From contig NZ_NFJB01000004.1 in NCBI RefSeq assembly GCF_002159645.1, positions 62,001 to 126,000 on the forward strand: a stretch of DNA of 64,000 bases, in the 5' to 3' direction. The position numbers were made by a program, and so were the translations under genes. Below the pieces are notes generated by a model, which was given only the letters and a program-made list of their open reading frames with translations, did no database searches and had not been told where the DNA came from. Numbering within the stretch: position 1 is the stretch's first letter; each line of letters opens with the position of its first letter. Origin of the DNA: Parabacteroides sp. An277. GTDB taxonomy: Bacteria; Bacteroidota; Bacteroidia; Bacteroidales; Tannerellaceae. This document shows, piece after piece, positions 26,650 through 36,403 of the stretch.

Positions 26650-27555
26650 ATGGAAGCAAACATTTTGAGGCAGACGGTCGAGAAGCTGTCGGATGAAGCG
26701 TCATACGGACGGTTGTTTCACAGCAGCCGCGACGAAGAAGCACTTCCTTCTGGTAAGAACTTGAAGCAAATCATCCATCTTTGTCGTGCGATTCTTTTCC
26801 CAGGATATTATGGGTCTGCACGTATCAACAAACAGACCATAAAGTTTCATACCGGTGTATTGATTGAAACACTCCATTCGCTTCTCGTCCAAGAGATCCA
26901 TGCCGGAATTTGTTTTGCCGACAACGATTGTCTGGCCTGCTCGGAAAAAGAACGGAACGAACAAGCCGTACGACTCTCTGAGCAATTCGTCGCCTCATTG
27001 CCTGAGCTACGGCATATGCTTTCCACAGACGCAGAAGCGACTTATAATGGAGACCCTGCCGCTCGCGACTTAGGTGAGGTTATCTTTTGCTATCCCGGGT
27101 TCCGAGCCATCTGTAACTATCGGATAGCTCATCAACTTTTTCTGGAAGGCGTGCCTTACATTCCACGAATCATTACGGAATTAGCCCATTCCGAAACAGG
27201 CATCGATATCCATCCCGGAGCCTGTATCGGACATCACTTTTCGATAGACCACGGAACCGGTACCGTCATCGGTGAGACCAGTATCTTAGGAAATTACGTC
27301 CGTATATTCCAAGGCGTCAGTTTAGCAGGAGAAAAATTCCCGCCTGACGAGAATGGAAACGCCATCCGGGGTATCGCACGGCATCCAGTTGTAGGTAATC
27401 ATGTGACAATCTATTCAAATGCGACCTTGCTCGGCCATATCCATATCGGAGACGGCGCAACCATCTATGGAAACGTCTGGCTGACACACGACGTAGCAGC
27501 AGGCGAATCTATCGGCCAACCACAAAGCACAAAACAAAAATACAACACGAAATAA
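26650..27555 (+). CDS. cysE: serine O-acetyltransferase
   Basis: About 301 residues of the EpsC/CysE type. An N-terminal helical region (about 1-165) precedes a left-handed beta-helix of hexapeptide repeats: IDIHPGACIGHHFSIDHGTG, VIGETSILGNYVRIFQGVSL, GNHVTIYSNATLLG. The catalytic-type Asp-His pair is in SIDHGTG. It transfers acetyl from acetyl-CoA to serine, the first step of cysteine synthesis. The ATG at 26650 is preferred over a TTG at 26632 that would overlap the preceding stop. No cysK is present nearby. Confidence 0.88.
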   Translation: MEANILRQTVEKLSDEASYGRLFHSSRDEEALPSGKNLKQIIHLCRAILFPGYYGSARINKQTIKFHTGVLIETLHSLLVQEIHAGICFADNDCLACSEKERNEQAVRLSEQFVASLPELRHMLSTDAEATYNGDPAARDLGEVIFCYPGFRAICNYRIAHQLFLEGVPYIPRIITELAHSETGIDIHPGACIGHHFSIDHGTGTVIGETSILGNYVRIFQGVSLAGEKFPPDENGNAIRGIARHPVVGNHVTIYSNATLLGHIHIGDGATIYGNVWLTHDVAAGESIGQPQSTKQKYNTK

Positions 27556-27579
27556 CATCAAAATAGTATCAATATCACA

Positions 27580-29001
27580 ATGGGAGAGACATTCGAAATG
27601 GTGGCTAAAACCCTATACGGGTTGGAAGAAGTCCTGGCAGGCGAACTGACCGCCTTGGGCGCAAACGACATCCAAATAGGCCGCCGCATGGTTTCCTTTA
27701 CAGGCAACAAAGAGTTACTGTATCGAGCAAATTTCTGCTGCCGTACTGCCCTGCGCATCCTCATGCCGGTCTATCACTTTAAGGCGAAAGATGCCGATAC
27801 AGTCTACACGGAAGTCAAAAAAGTGGAATGGGAAAAATACTTGACACTCGACAAGACTTTTGCCATCGACTCAGTCATTTACTCGGAAGACTTCAACCAC
27901 TCGAAGTTCGTAGCCTACCGTACCAAGGATGCTATCGCGGATTACTTCTTCGAAAAATACCAGAAACGTCCATCTGTACGGGTAAACAATCCGGACTTAT
28001 ACATCAACATCCATATCTCACACAATGACTGCACGCTTTCCATAGACAGCTCTGGTGAAAGTCTCCATAAGCGAGGTTATCGTGTAGGGCAGGCGGAAGC
28101 GCCCCTCAACGAGGTACTAGCTGCCGGTATGATTCTGATGACCGGTTGGAAAGGCGAATCCAATTTCATAGATCCGATGTGCGGTTCCGGTACTTTGCTT
28201 ATCGAAGCCGCCATGATTGCCTTGAATATCGCTCCTGGTATTCACCGCAAGGAATTTGCTTTTCAAAAGTGGGTGGATTACGACGAAGAGCTGTTCGACC
28301 ACATTTACAACGACGATAGCCAAGAACGGGAGTTCACATTCAAATGCTATGGTTCGGATATCTCGCAACAAGCCATCGATATCGCTACCGAAAATGTACG
28401 CAGTGCCGGACTCCGAAAGTACATCGAACTGGAAACAAAACCGTTCCAACAATACACGGAAGCACCGCAGCCGGGCATCCTCATCACCAACCCTCCTTAC
28501 GGAGAACGCATCTCCAGCCGCGATTTGTTAGGATTATACAGCATGATTGGAGAACGATTGAAACACGTTTTCATGGGATACAACGCTTGGATTCTGAGCT
28601 ATAAGGAGGAATGTTTCGATAAGATTGGTCTCCATCCCTCGGAGTGTATCAAGCTGATGAACGGTTCGTTGGAATGCGAATACCGGCAATACGAGATGTT
28701 CGAAGGCAAGAAGAAAGAATTTAAAAAGAAGGAAGAATTAAAAAACAAGCAAGAAGAAACCCGCACGCCCCGGAAGGAAAACGGACAACGTCCGGCAGGA
28801 CCACGTATCAAGAAGGTAGACAAACCCGAACGACGCTTCGCGGCTGCCCATCGCAACGACGAAGATTGGAACGGTGGACGCTCGTTTGAGAAAGGCCCTG
28901 CCAAGATGCGTTATCGGGAAAACAACGACCGCAAGCGTTTCGACCGGCGCTCTTCTTCGTTTGATAATAAGAAAAAGAAAGGACGTTTCTATGAAGATTA
29001 A
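27580..29001 (+). CDS. THUMP-domain 23S rRNA (guanine-N2) methyltransferase, RlmL-like
   Basis: 473 residues. An N-terminal ferredoxin-like/THUMP region (about 1-165) and a class I methyltransferase domain with FIDPMCGSGTLLIEAAMIA (AdoMet site) and the NPPYGERI catalytic motif. The last 90 residues are a low-complexity basic tail rich in Lys, Arg and Glu (KKKEFKKKEELKNKQEE, NDRKRFDRRSSSFDNKKKK), likely an RNA-binding extension. By family it methylates G2445-type positions of 23S rRNA. Its stop overlaps the start of the peptidase gene. Confidence 0.88.
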   Translation: MGETFEMVAKTLYGLEEVLAGELTALGANDIQIGRRMVSFTGNKELLYRANFCCRTALRILMPVYHFKAKDADTVYTEVKKVEWEKYLTLDKTFAIDSVIYSEDFNHSKFVAYRTKDAIADYFFEKYQKRPSVRVNNPDLYINIHISHNDCTLSIDSSGESLHKRGYRVGQAEAPLNEVLAAGMILMTGWKGESNFIDPMCGSGTLLIEAAMIALNIAPGIHRKEFAFQKWVDYDEELFDHIYNDDSQEREFTFKCYGSDISQQAIDIATENVRSAGLRKYIELETKPFQQYTEAPQPGILITNPPYGERISSRDLLGLYSMIGERLKHVFMGYNAWILSYKEECFDKIGLHPSECIKLMNGSLECEYRQYEMFEGKKKEFKKKEELKNKQEETRTPRKENGQRPAGPRIKKVDKPERRFAAAHRNDEDWNGGRSFEKGPAKMRYRENNDRKRFDRRSSSFDNKKKKGRFYED

Positions 29002-31195
29002 GCATGTTTTAGCCAGTTTATTCTTATTGTTTCCGCTAAGTTTGATGGCACAAGAGAAAGAGTTGACGCTGCAGGATTTGATTCCGGGTGGCAAAAACTA
29101 CGCGAAATTCCAGCCCGAGAACCAATCAATTATCTGGGTGGGCGACGATATGTACCTCACGCAAGAGGGGAAAGATTCCTACCGGGGTGCGAAGCCGGGA
29201 CAATATCCTGAGATTCGCGTCAGCCGCACAAAACTGAACGAGGCTCTGCTGAAAGCCGGGTTGGACACGGTTTCCCGCCTGCCGCATTTCACGGTCCCGT
29301 ACCGAGGCGAGTCCATCGTAGCCTTCACCAGCCGCAATCACCGTATACATTATAATATAGATACGCGCGAGGTGGTGGGCGATTATGCCCTGCCTAAAAA
29401 GGGAACGAACCTGGATTTCTGTCCCGCGAACCGCTACACAGCCTTTACCGAGGGGCAGAACCTGAAGGTCATCTCGCCGGAAGGAAAGACAATTGACGTC
29501 ACGAACGAAACTGCACCGGGTATCGTATGTGGGACGTCGGTACACCAGAATGAGTTCGGTATCTATAAAGGAACATTCTGGTCACCTAATGGAACAGCAC
29601 TCGCCTTCTACCGGATGGATGAGAGCATGGTAACGGATTATCCTTTCGTGAATATCGACAAGCGTGTAGCGACTGCCGAGCCTCATAAATATCCGATGGC
29701 AGGAATGAAGAGCCACCACGTAACAGTAGGTATCTATAACTTACAATCCGGCAAAACAGTATGGCTCAAGACCGGAACACCGAAAGAGAAGTTCCTCACG
29801 AACATTGCATGGTCTCCGGATGAGCAGCATATCTACATCGCTGAAGTAAACCGCGAGCAGAACGAAATGAATCTCGTCTCCTACTCAGCCATCACAGGCA
29901 AAAAAGAGAAAGTGTTCTTCACAGAGAAAGATGATAAATATGTGGAACCGCAACACCCTGCACTGTTCGTCCCTGGCAAACCTGACCAGTTTATCTGGCA
30001 AAGTGAACGGGACGGCTTCAATCACCTCTATTTATATAACACAAACGGTGAGCTCTTGAAGCAGTTAACTCAAGGTGAATGGGTAGTTCTCTCCGTAGAA
30101 GGTTTCGACGAAAAAGGTGAGCATCTTTTCTTCACTGGCACGAAACCACATCCGCTTAGCTCCTACAGCTATGGAACTCCGCTTTGCATCACGAACTGGA
30201 AGCTGAACCTCAAGAAGGGAGACGCTCAGTGTCTGAACCACGAAGCCGTCATAGGGAGCGGCGTACACTACGCTTCAGTCTCGCCTTCAGGACGGTACAT
30301 CATTGATAACTATTCCTCATGGGACATTCCCCGCAAGATTGTCCTGACCGACACCAAGAAGAATAAAGAGCTGACCACACTCCTCGTGGCAGAGAATCCC
30401 TACAAGGATTACGATATGCCGGAGGTAGAACGAGGGAAAATCAAAGCCGCTGACGGCGTAACAGACCTGAATTATTTCTTGGTAAAACCATTAAACATGG
30501 ATTCCACAAAGCAATATCCTACGATCGTTTATGTCTATGGCGGCCCGCACGCCCAGTTGGTAACAGGTTCGTGGATGGGCGGCGTCAGCGGATGGGACAT
30601 TTACATGGCACGGCGCGGATATGTAATTTTTACGGTAGACGGACGCGGGTCGGCCAACCGAGGTCATGCTTTCGAAAGCGTCATACACCGGCAATTGGGC
30701 GTAAACGAGATGGCAGACCAAGTAAAAGGCGTCGAGTTCCTGAAGACGAAACCGTATGTCGACCCCGACCGCATCGGTGTGCATGGCTGGAGCTTCGGTG
30801 GATTCATGACTACCAACCTGATGTGTTCCTATCCAGACCTCTTTAAGGTGGGTGTGGCCGGAGGGCCGGTTATCGACTGGGAAGAGTACGAGATTATGTA
30901 CGGCGAGCGTTACATGGACCGTCCGCAGGAGAATCCCGAAGGATATAAGAATTCCAACCTGAAGCTCAAGGCGAAAAACCTGAAGGGGCATCTGCTCTTG
31001 ATACACGGGGATATCGATCCCGTCGTGGTATGGCAACACAGCCTGGGTTTCCTCAAAGCCTGTGTAGACGCAAATACCTATCCGGACTACTTCGTCTACC
31101 CGCGCCATGAGCATAACGTAATCGGACGGGACCGTCCGCACCTCCACGAGAAGATTACGCGCTACTTTGACGACTATCTGAAAAACAGCCGTTAA
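28991..31195 (+). CDS. dipeptidyl peptidase IV (S9B family)
   Basis: 734 residues from MKIKHVLASLFLLFPLSLMA, a clear signal peptide; the ATG at 28991 overlaps the preceding stop by a few bases. It releases X-Pro and X-Ala dipeptides from peptide N-termini, probably in the periplasm. An eight-bladed propeller (about 40-480) precedes an alpha/beta-hydrolase with GVHGWSFGGF (nucleophile Ser601), HGDIDPVV (Asp676) and YPRHEHNV (His706/708). The C-terminal part strongly resembles DPP IV of Porphyromonas gingivalis. It suits an organism that feeds on proline-rich proteins. Confidence 0.93.
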   Translation: MKIKHVLASLFLLFPLSLMAQEKELTLQDLIPGGKNYAKFQPENQSIIWVGDDMYLTQEGKDSYRGAKPGQYPEIRVSRTKLNEALLKAGLDTVSRLPHFTVPYRGESIVAFTSRNHRIHYNIDTREVVGDYALPKKGTNLDFCPANRYTAFTEGQNLKVISPEGKTIDVTNETAPGIVCGTSVHQNEFGIYKGTFWSPNGTALAFYRMDESMVTDYPFVNIDKRVATAEPHKYPMAGMKSHHVTVGIYNLQSGKTVWLKTGTPKEKFLTNIAWSPDEQHIYIAEVNREQNEMNLVSYSAITGKKEKVFFTEKDDKYVEPQHPALFVPGKPDQFIWQSERDGFNHLYLYNTNGELLKQLTQGEWVVLSVEGFDEKGEHLFFTGTKPHPLSSYSYGTPLCITNWKLNLKKGDAQCLNHEAVIGSGVHYASVSPSGRYIIDNYSSWDIPRKIVLTDTKKNKELTTLLVAENPYKDYDMPEVERGKIKAADGVTDLNYFLVKPLNMDSTKQYPTIVYVYGGPHAQLVTGSWMGGVSGWDIYMARRGYVIFTVDGRGSANRGHAFESVIHRQLGVNEMADQVKGVEFLKTKPYVDPDRIGVHGWSFGGFMTTNLMCSYPDLFKVGVAGGPVIDWEEYEIMYGERYMDRPQENPEGYKNSNLKLKAKNLKGHLLLIHGDIDPVVVWQHSLGFLKACVDANTYPDYFVYPRHEHNVIGRDRPHLHEKITRYFDDYLKNSR

Positions 31196-31209
31196 AGCCC
31201 TACTCCAGA

Positions 31210-31347
31210 AGCTGCCCGAGAGGGGTTTTAATATCTCGGGCAGACCACCTCCGACATCTGCAGCAGACTACCTCTGCTATCTCGGGCAGATGTCAGTACA
31301 TATCTGCGGCAGATGTCGGACCCCATCTCGAGCAGATGTCGGAACAC
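31210..31347. repeat. terminator-like hairpin and five 23-bp hairpin repeats
   Basis: TGCCCGAGA (from about 31213) pairs with TCTCGGGCA to form a hairpin just past the DPP IV stop. The second arm is also the first of five units of 23 bp at 31233, 31256, 31279, 31302 and 31325, each built on an ATCTnnnGCAGA-type stem (best copy ATCTGC-GGCAGAT). The units diverge more than in the 41-42-bp arrays. Confidence 0.75.
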
Positions 31348-31409
31348 AGTAGACGAATATCAATAAAACATTAATTAATAACGAATTACATTTAAAACAT
31401 AAATTAGAT

Positions 31410-32681
31410 ATGAATATACTGCTATTAGGTTCAGGTGGACGCGAACATGCGATTGCCTGGAAGATTGCACAGAGTCCGAAAGTGGACCATTTGTTTATCG
31501 CGCCGGGCAATGCCGGAACAGCCCAGACGGGCACGAACGTGGACATCAAGGCAGACGATTTCGATGCCATCCGATCGTTTGTGCTGGCAAACGACGTGCA
31601 GATGGTCGTCGTAGGACCGGAAGACCCGCTGGTAAAGGGCGTGTACGACTTCTTCAAACAGGACGAGGAACTGAAGGAAATACCGGTCATCGGCCCTTCG
31701 AAAGCCGGCGCGCAACTGGAAGGAAGCAAGGACTTTGCCAAAGCCTTCATGCAGCGTCATCACATTCCGACGGCACGCTATAAGAGCATCACGGCCGAGA
31801 ACCTGGAAGAGGGATACGCCTTTTTGGAATCGCTCGCAGCACCGTATGTATTGAAAGCCGACGGACTGGCAGCGGGGAAAGGCGTGCTCATCGTTGATTC
31901 GCTGGAAGAGGCGAAAAAGGAATTGGGCGACATGCTGGGCGGTATGTTCGGAGAAGCAAGCCGGACGGTGGTCATCGAGGAATTCCTCGACGGCATCGAA
32001 TGCTCTGTATTTGTAGTCACAGATGGGAAAGACTATAAGGTCTTGCCGGTGGCAAAAGACTATAAACGCATCGGCGAAGGTAACACCGGGCTGAACACCG
32101 GGGGTATGGGCGCCGTATCACCTGTCTCTTTTGCCGACCACGACTTCCTGCAAAAAGTTGAGGAGCGCATCATCCGTCCGACGGTAGACGGCCTTCGCGA
32201 AGAGGAATTAGACTACAAAGGTTTTATCTTCTTCGGCCTGATTAACGTGAAAGGCGAACCGATGGTGATCGAATATAACTGCCGTATGGGCGATCCGGAG
32301 ACGGAGGTTGTGATGCTTCGTATCCAGAGCGACCTGGTAGAACTGCTGGAAGGTATCGCAAAGGGCAACCTGAAGGAGCGTATTCTCCTGCAAGACCCAC
32401 GCTACGCTACGACGGTTATGCTCGTCAGCGGCGGTTACCCGGAAGCCTACGAGAAGGGGAAAGTCATCACCGGACTGGACAAAGTATCACCCGAAAACAT
32501 CCTCTTCCACGCCGGGACCAAACAGGAAAACGGGGAAATACGGACGAACGGAGGTCGCGTCATCGCCGTCAGCTCCTATGGCGCCACACAAGACGAAGCC
32601 CTGGCGAAGTCGTACGCCGGAGCCCGCGCCATCCAATTCGACAAAAAGTACTTCCGTACCGACATCGGATTTGACCTGTAA
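31410..32681 (+). CDS. purD: phosphoribosylamine-glycine ligase
   Basis: 423 residues of the ATP-grasp GARS family, normal length. It joins glycine to 5-phosphoribosylamine, the second step of purine synthesis. Motifs include the start [39 protein letters not shown] (ATP-grasp lysine), [10 protein letters not shown] and [10 protein letters not shown]. It is monocistronic, with a strong terminator after it. Confidence 0.96.
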   Translation: MNILLLGSGGREHAIAWKIAQSPKVDHLFIAPGNAGTAQTGTNVDIKADDFDAIRSFVLANDVQMVVVGPEDPLVKGVYDFFKQDEELKEIPVIGPSKAGAQLEGSKDFAKAFMQRHHIPTARYKSITAENLEEGYAFLESLAAPYVLKADGLAAGKGVLIVDSLEEAKKELGDMLGGMFGEASRTVVIEEFLDGIECSVFVVTDGKDYKVLPVAKDYKRIGEGNTGLNTGGMGAVSPVSFADHDFLQKVEERIIRPTVDGLREEELDYKGFIFFGLINVKGEPMVIEYNCRMGDPETEVVMLRIQSDLVELLEGIAKGNLKERILLQDPRYATTVMLVSGGYPEAYEKGKVITGLDKVSPENILFHAGTKQENGEIRTNGGRVIAVSSYGATQDEALAKSYAGARAIQFDKKYFRTDIGFDL

Positions 32682-32698
32682 ACCAATATAAGCATAAG

Positions 32699-32747
32699 AA
32701 CGCGGAGGCACAGCGGGCGATTTGCCCCTCTGGCCTCCGCGTTTTTT
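32699..32747 (+). terminator. intrinsic terminator of purD
   Basis: A 10-bp stem (ACGCGGAGGC with GCCTCCGCGT) followed by six T. The minus-strand gene ends just beyond at 32761, so the hairpin may serve both strands, although the T-run favours the plus strand. Confidence 0.85.
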
Positions 32748-32760
32748 ATGCCTTACTTCG

Positions 32761-33966
32761 TTATTTAACGACGACTTTATACGTCTCCTGCTGGCACTTT
32801 ACGATATAGATGCCTGTGCTCAACGGAATTGTCTGCTCTCCCGCTACCTTTGCGTGGTAACGGCATACGCCCTGGATGCTATATACTTGCACCGGTACAA
32901 CCTCCGAAGTAGCGACGGTCAGTGCACCGTTCGAGGTCCAAACCTTGCAGATTGATGCTGCATTGGGCTGGATGGATTCGTTGGCTACGCTGCTGCCTTG
33001 CGGAAAGTAATAGGTATCGCGATAGGATATAGACCACGCATCGCCTTCTGCGTTCTTATATGATACAGTCTGTACGCGCGGATTTCCCTCCGTCATTTCA
33101 TACTTGACCGCGTAGCAAGTCGTTTGGCCATTGTCCGTTGTTATCTGTTCAGCTGTGTAATTTAAGTCATCATCGCCGGTATAAGCATAAGTAATATCAC
33201 GTGTATAAGTTATGACATCACCGTCCATCCAGAAATAATGGGAGGAATGCATCCGATTCAAGGAATCATACGTGATATTCTCCTCGCCGCGTTGTATCCA
33301 CATTGTCTCATCGCCCTTCCATTCATCGAAACCTAAGTAAATAATCTTGGTTACATCTCCTGCCTCATTCAAGGTACGTTCTTGCATACCAATTGTACGT
33401 CTAGCATAAACGCCTTCTGTAAAAGTAGAATCGATGCTCATGTAATTGCAAGTGCCGTCTTCTCTATAGAAATAAGACTCTGAGCTGTGCATTTCGTCCG
33501 AGACCGTATAAGTATCCGTCAATCGGCCTTGCGTATCGTAGATATTGGTGGTTGTTTCTGTCGATGCCTGACCGTCGTTTATTGTTTCATACACAGTACG
33601 GATCCGTTTTCCATTCTCATCATACGTATAGACATAAGAGTAATACTTCTCATTCGCCCAATTCGAGGTGGAAACATCCCACTTATAACCTTCAATACTT
33701 GCAACTTGTCCATTTTCTGTGTATGCATACAGATATTTGTACATCTTTGCACCATTTCCATCCGTTCGGATTACGCTGTCGATTTGGTTCGTCCCTGCGC
33801 TACGCAACAAACTGACCGGATTTTGTACAAGGGTAGGATTACTGAGAGATTCCGCTTGAATCTGAATACCGAGTTGCGGTCCAGATTGCGATGTTACCTG
33901 CTGCGCCTGTACGCTCATTCCACATACTACGCTGGCCATGAGAGCCAAAAAGTAATGCTTTTTCAT
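32761..33966 (-). CDS. exported protein with a type IX-secretion-like C-terminal domain
   Basis: 401 residues with a signal peptide (MKKHYFLALMASVVCGMSVQA). The middle (about 60-320) is made of repeating YD/RHS-like beta motifs such as YTYDENGKRIRTVYETIND and NIYDTQGRLTDTYTVSD. The last 75 residues, VQVYSIQGVC...STGIYIVKCQQETYKVVVK, look like a type A sorting domain used by the Bacteroidetes type IX secretion system, which would place it on the surface or outside the cell. No T9SS component is in the window. It is preceded by a leader of about 280 bases that is partly duplicated upstream of the next minus-strand gene. Confidence 0.7.
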   Translation of the reverse strand: MKKHYFLALMASVVCGMSVQAQQVTSQSGPQLGIQIQAESLSNPTLVQNPVSLLRSAGTNQIDSVIRTDGNGAKMYKYLYAYTENGQVASIEGYKWDVSTSNWANEKYYSYVYTYDENGKRIRTVYETINDGQASTETTTNIYDTQGRLTDTYTVSDEMHSSESYFYREDGTCNYMSIDSTFTEGVYARRTIGMQERTLNEAGDVTKIIYLGFDEWKGDETMWIQRGEENITYDSLNRMHSSHYFWMDGDVITYTRDITYAYTGDDDLNYTAEQITTDNGQTTCYAVKYEMTEGNPRVQTVSYKNAEGDAWSISYRDTYYFPQGSSVANESIQPNAASICKVWTSNGALTVATSEVVPVQVYSIQGVCRYHAKVAGEQTIPLSTGIYIVKCQQETYKVVVK

Positions 33967-34027
33967 GTTATTATGCTCCTATTCCGCAGTGTTCCCCTTC
34001 CCGCGGGTTAATTAATAATGTAAAAGA

Positions 34028-34105
34028 GGCGTAGGGAACTGTCGTTGTTACCGCATCGAGGCTCTGGACTGCCCACCGTAAAGTAATAAACGACAGCCCT
34101 ACGCC
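34028..34105. repeat. 78-bp inverted repeat inside a gene leader
   Basis: GGCGTAGGG and ACGACAG-type arms form a long imperfect stem (left GGCGTAGGGaaCTGTCGTT, right AACGACAGcCCTACGCC, with GTTAC/GTAAT continuing inward). It lies between the conserved leader segment and the start codon at 33966. The second copy of the leader does not contain it, so it is an insertion or a locus-specific structure. Confidence 0.65.
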
Positions 34106-34150
34106 GAATGCAGTTATATAACATCCCCTTAAGGGATTGGATATAACAAA

Positions 34151-34313
34151 CATTGGCGCAGAAGCCGTACCTTTTATCCTTTACGGTGAAATTGTCCAGA
34201 TTTCGACGCAGGATAATATCGAAACGCTTCTACGTTAATTCTTCAATACGAGGGCAAATATCGGAATTATCTTTTAAAATGCAAACGAAATGCAAATTTA
34301 TTTTCTCAAAATG
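34151..34313 (-). ncRNA. duplicated structured leader, copy 1
   Basis: The minus-strand promoter is TTTG, 19 bases, GATATTTG (34255-34262). Downstream the RNA can fold into nested stems: AGAAGC/GCTTCT (outer), TTATCCT/AGGATAA (middle) and GAAAT/ATTTC (inner) around CTGGACA. The same promoter and folds recur at 35955-36110, with the inner stem changed to AAAAT/ATTTT, a compensatory change. It leads into the gene ending at 32761. No known riboswitch class was recognised. Confidence 0.6.
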
Positions 34314-34315
34314 AA

Positions 34316-34373
34316 AACGCGGAAACGAGAAGATTATATTGTCATCTCCGGCTTCCGCGTCTCTTTACCTTAG
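34316..34373 (-). terminator. hairpin after the coiled-coil lipoprotein gene
   Basis: On the minus strand ACGCGGAA pairs with TTCCGCGT followed by TTTC, at the end of the gene starting at 35843. Confidence 0.65.
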
Positions 34374-34391
34374 TACGCCTTCTTGATTAGT

Positions 34392-35843
34392 TTACCAATC
34401 TTCCCACTCCGATTTCTGAAGTCCATATTTCTCACGCAAACTCCGCATTTGGCCTTGGATATATTCCTTTTGGGAGTCATTATAGTCATCCATGCCTGTA
34501 TCCATCCTACGAAGTTGGTTCTCGTAATCGCGATAAACCCGATCCATATCTTGCTTTTGTCCTAATTCTGATAAAGACGTTCCCTTTTCACGGTCAGCAC
34601 TTATATTCGAACTTCGAACCGTACTTGGGTCACCTCCTTCTTCCATTACTCGAATCCGCTCCCTACACGTCAAAATCCTCTTTTCTATATTCTTTAACCT
34701 CGCAGTATTAGTCGTTGTAGCTTTCAAATTACGTTCTGCAGCTCCTGTTCCATAGTTGCCTTGCCCTGCGCGAACTTGCCCACGATTTAAGCGAAGAGAA
34801 GTCCCTGCACGAGCGACTTGTTTACTTCCCGAACTGGATATCGTTTTACGAATGCCAGCCCGTTGTTTGATTAGACGTTCACGCTCGGCATAAAGCTGTT
34901 GCAATTTCTGTTTTTCTCTCGCCAACTCGGAAGCCCATGGATAGTTGGAAGGAACAGAGTTCACACCATTCACCATTTCCACAGATTCTACAACACTACT
35001 CTGGCTGTTTGCTTGTGCTTCCTCGAGCGCTACACCTGTAGCAGTCAGTGCCGCACCAACCTCATCCAGTGTGGAAAGAGCTTTATCCCAACGCTCTTCC
35101 TTTTCTTTTACTTTCTTATTATGTCCATCGACATATGCTTGCAATTCGGCAACTTGATACCTCAAATCATAAGAAGGAACCATCCGCTTCAAATCTTTCA
35201 ATACCAAATAAGCATTATGATATCTTCCTTCTTCCATTTCCAAAGCAGCCAGCTCTTCCAATGCCAAGGCACATATGCCTTCTTCATTTCGATGGTCCTG
35301 TGCTATCGCTTTCCGAAGGTATTCCCTTTTCATCTTGCTCTTTTCGGCATTATAAGCCATATCCATATATTCATAACAATCAGATTCTGATTCATCCCAT
35401 AAATAGGCATTGTTTACCTTCTTATCATTCAATACACGGGCATGGTCAAAGAAGAAGGCTACAGGGAAAATAATATCGGCCAGAAAAGCCGTATTAAACT
35501 TCCGGCTAAGTTTGAAATGAGCCGGTTCATATCCTGTCTTTATGGCATAAACCCGGCTCTTCCCTTGTTTATATTGCTTTGTCGAGAGTGTCAACACACC
35601 ATTCCCTTCCGCATCCGTAGAACCGACATAAGTTATTACATCATCGGTTTTATACGCATTTAATGCGCCCATTTCCTTTTCATAACCATCAAAACTCGCA
35701 TTCGACTTTTGATTAACCAAATAAAAGTCTGTTTCAGGAATACCTTTAACCTTCACATAGCGCGACGACTCATAATTATGAATACCGCACGACGTCAAAA
35801 AGCAAGCTATTGCTCCAAGACAAATAACACCAAACCGTCTCAT
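34392..35843 (-). CDS. lipoprotein with TPR-like and coiled-coil regions
   Basis: About 483 residues from MRRFGVICLGAIACFLTSCG, a clear lipoprotein signal with lipobox LTSC; upstream in-frame starts would put the signal in the middle. After a beta-rich part (about 25-120) comes a helical segment resembling TPRs (MAYNAEKSKMKREYLRKAIAQD, LEMEEGRYHNAYLVLKDLKR), then a long charged coiled coil (LAREKQKLQQLYAERERLIKQR, LKNIEKRILTCRERIRVMEE). I do not recognise the family. It carries the same kind of leader as its downstream neighbour, suggesting shared control. Confidence 0.7.
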   Translation of the reverse strand: MRRFGVICLGAIACFLTSCGIHNYESSRYVKVKGIPETDFYLVNQKSNASFDGYEKEMGALNAYKTDDVITYVGSTDAEGNGVLTLSTKQYKQGKSRVYAIKTGYEPAHFKLSRKFNTAFLADIIFPVAFFFDHARVLNDKKVNNAYLWDESESDCYEYMDMAYNAEKSKMKREYLRKAIAQDHRNEEGICALALEELAALEMEEGRYHNAYLVLKDLKRMVPSYDLRYQVAELQAYVDGHNKKVKEKEERWDKALSTLDEVGAALTATGVALEEAQANSQSSVVESVEMVNGVNSVPSNYPWASELAREKQKLQQLYAERERLIKQRAGIRKTISSSGSKQVARAGTSLRLNRGQVRAGQGNYGTGAAERNLKATTTNTARLKNIEKRILTCRERIRVMEEGGDPSTVRSSNISADREKGTSLSELGQKQDMDRVYRDYENQLRRMDTGMDDYNDSQKEYIQGQMRSLREKYGLQKSEWEDW

Positions 35844-35954
35844 CTTTAAATCACTTTTGTTCTCCGTTCCCAAAAAGAATTTAATAAAACAAAGAAGCGC
35901 AGGAACCATCGCTTACTACTACTGCACCCAAACTCTTGACTATCGCCTGCAAAC

Positions 35955-36110
35955 AAGCGCAGAAGCCTTGCTTTTCTATCCTTTACAGTAAAATAATCCA
36001 GATTTTGATACAGGATAATATCGAACGCTTCTACATTAATTAATTCACAATTACAAGAACAAAGTTCGGCATTTTCTTTTAAAATGCAAACGAAATGCAA
36101 ATTTATTTTC
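35955..36110 (-). ncRNA. duplicated structured leader, copy 2
   Basis: About four in five bases match copy 1 at 34151-34313 over roughly 160 bp, including the promoter (TTTG, 19 bases, GAACTTTG at 36060-36067). The three nested stems are kept: AGAAGC/GCTTCT, TATCCT/AGGATA and AAAAT/ATTTT. The leader runs about 210 bases to the lipoprotein start at 35843. Confidence 0.6.
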
Positions 36111-36178
36111 CTTTATCCCCTATCTAAACTTTCCAACATGCTTAAGAAAACTTCTGAAGATAACTACTTTTCTGCACG

Positions 36179-36255
36179 CATCGTCGATGTTTCTTTATCT
36201 TTAGCCTAAAGATACACAAATATCGACGATACGTATACAAATATCGACGATATTT
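36179..36255. repeat. cluster of four short hairpins, spacing about 21 bp
   Basis: CATCG-T-CGATG (about 36179), TATCTTTA-gcc-TAAAGATA (about 36196) and two copies of CAAATATCGACGATA starting at 36217 and 36238, 21 bp apart. It sits in the gap between divergent genes. Confidence 0.65.
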
Positions 36256-36362
36256 GAAGAAAATGTAGTTACCAATGGAAGTTTTCTCGCCGTGTAAGGA
36301 AGTTTTCCCCAAAGGATATACGTTTTTCCTCCAGCAAAATGTTTTGGAATCTAAAAATTGCG

Positions 36363-36370
36363 TACCTTTG
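36363..36370 (+). promoter_or_regulatory. -7 box of the 36404 gene promoter
   Basis: TACCTTTG, 33 bases before the start codon; TTTG at 36343-36346 is a possible but close -33 box. Confidence 0.5.
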
Positions 36371-36403
36371 CGCGTCTTTATAAAAACAAGCACAAACGAG
36401 CGT

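Noticed and set aside
28874-28990. N-terminal extension of DPP IV
   Set aside because: It would lie inside the methyltransferase gene in another frame and bury the clear signal peptide that starts at 28991.
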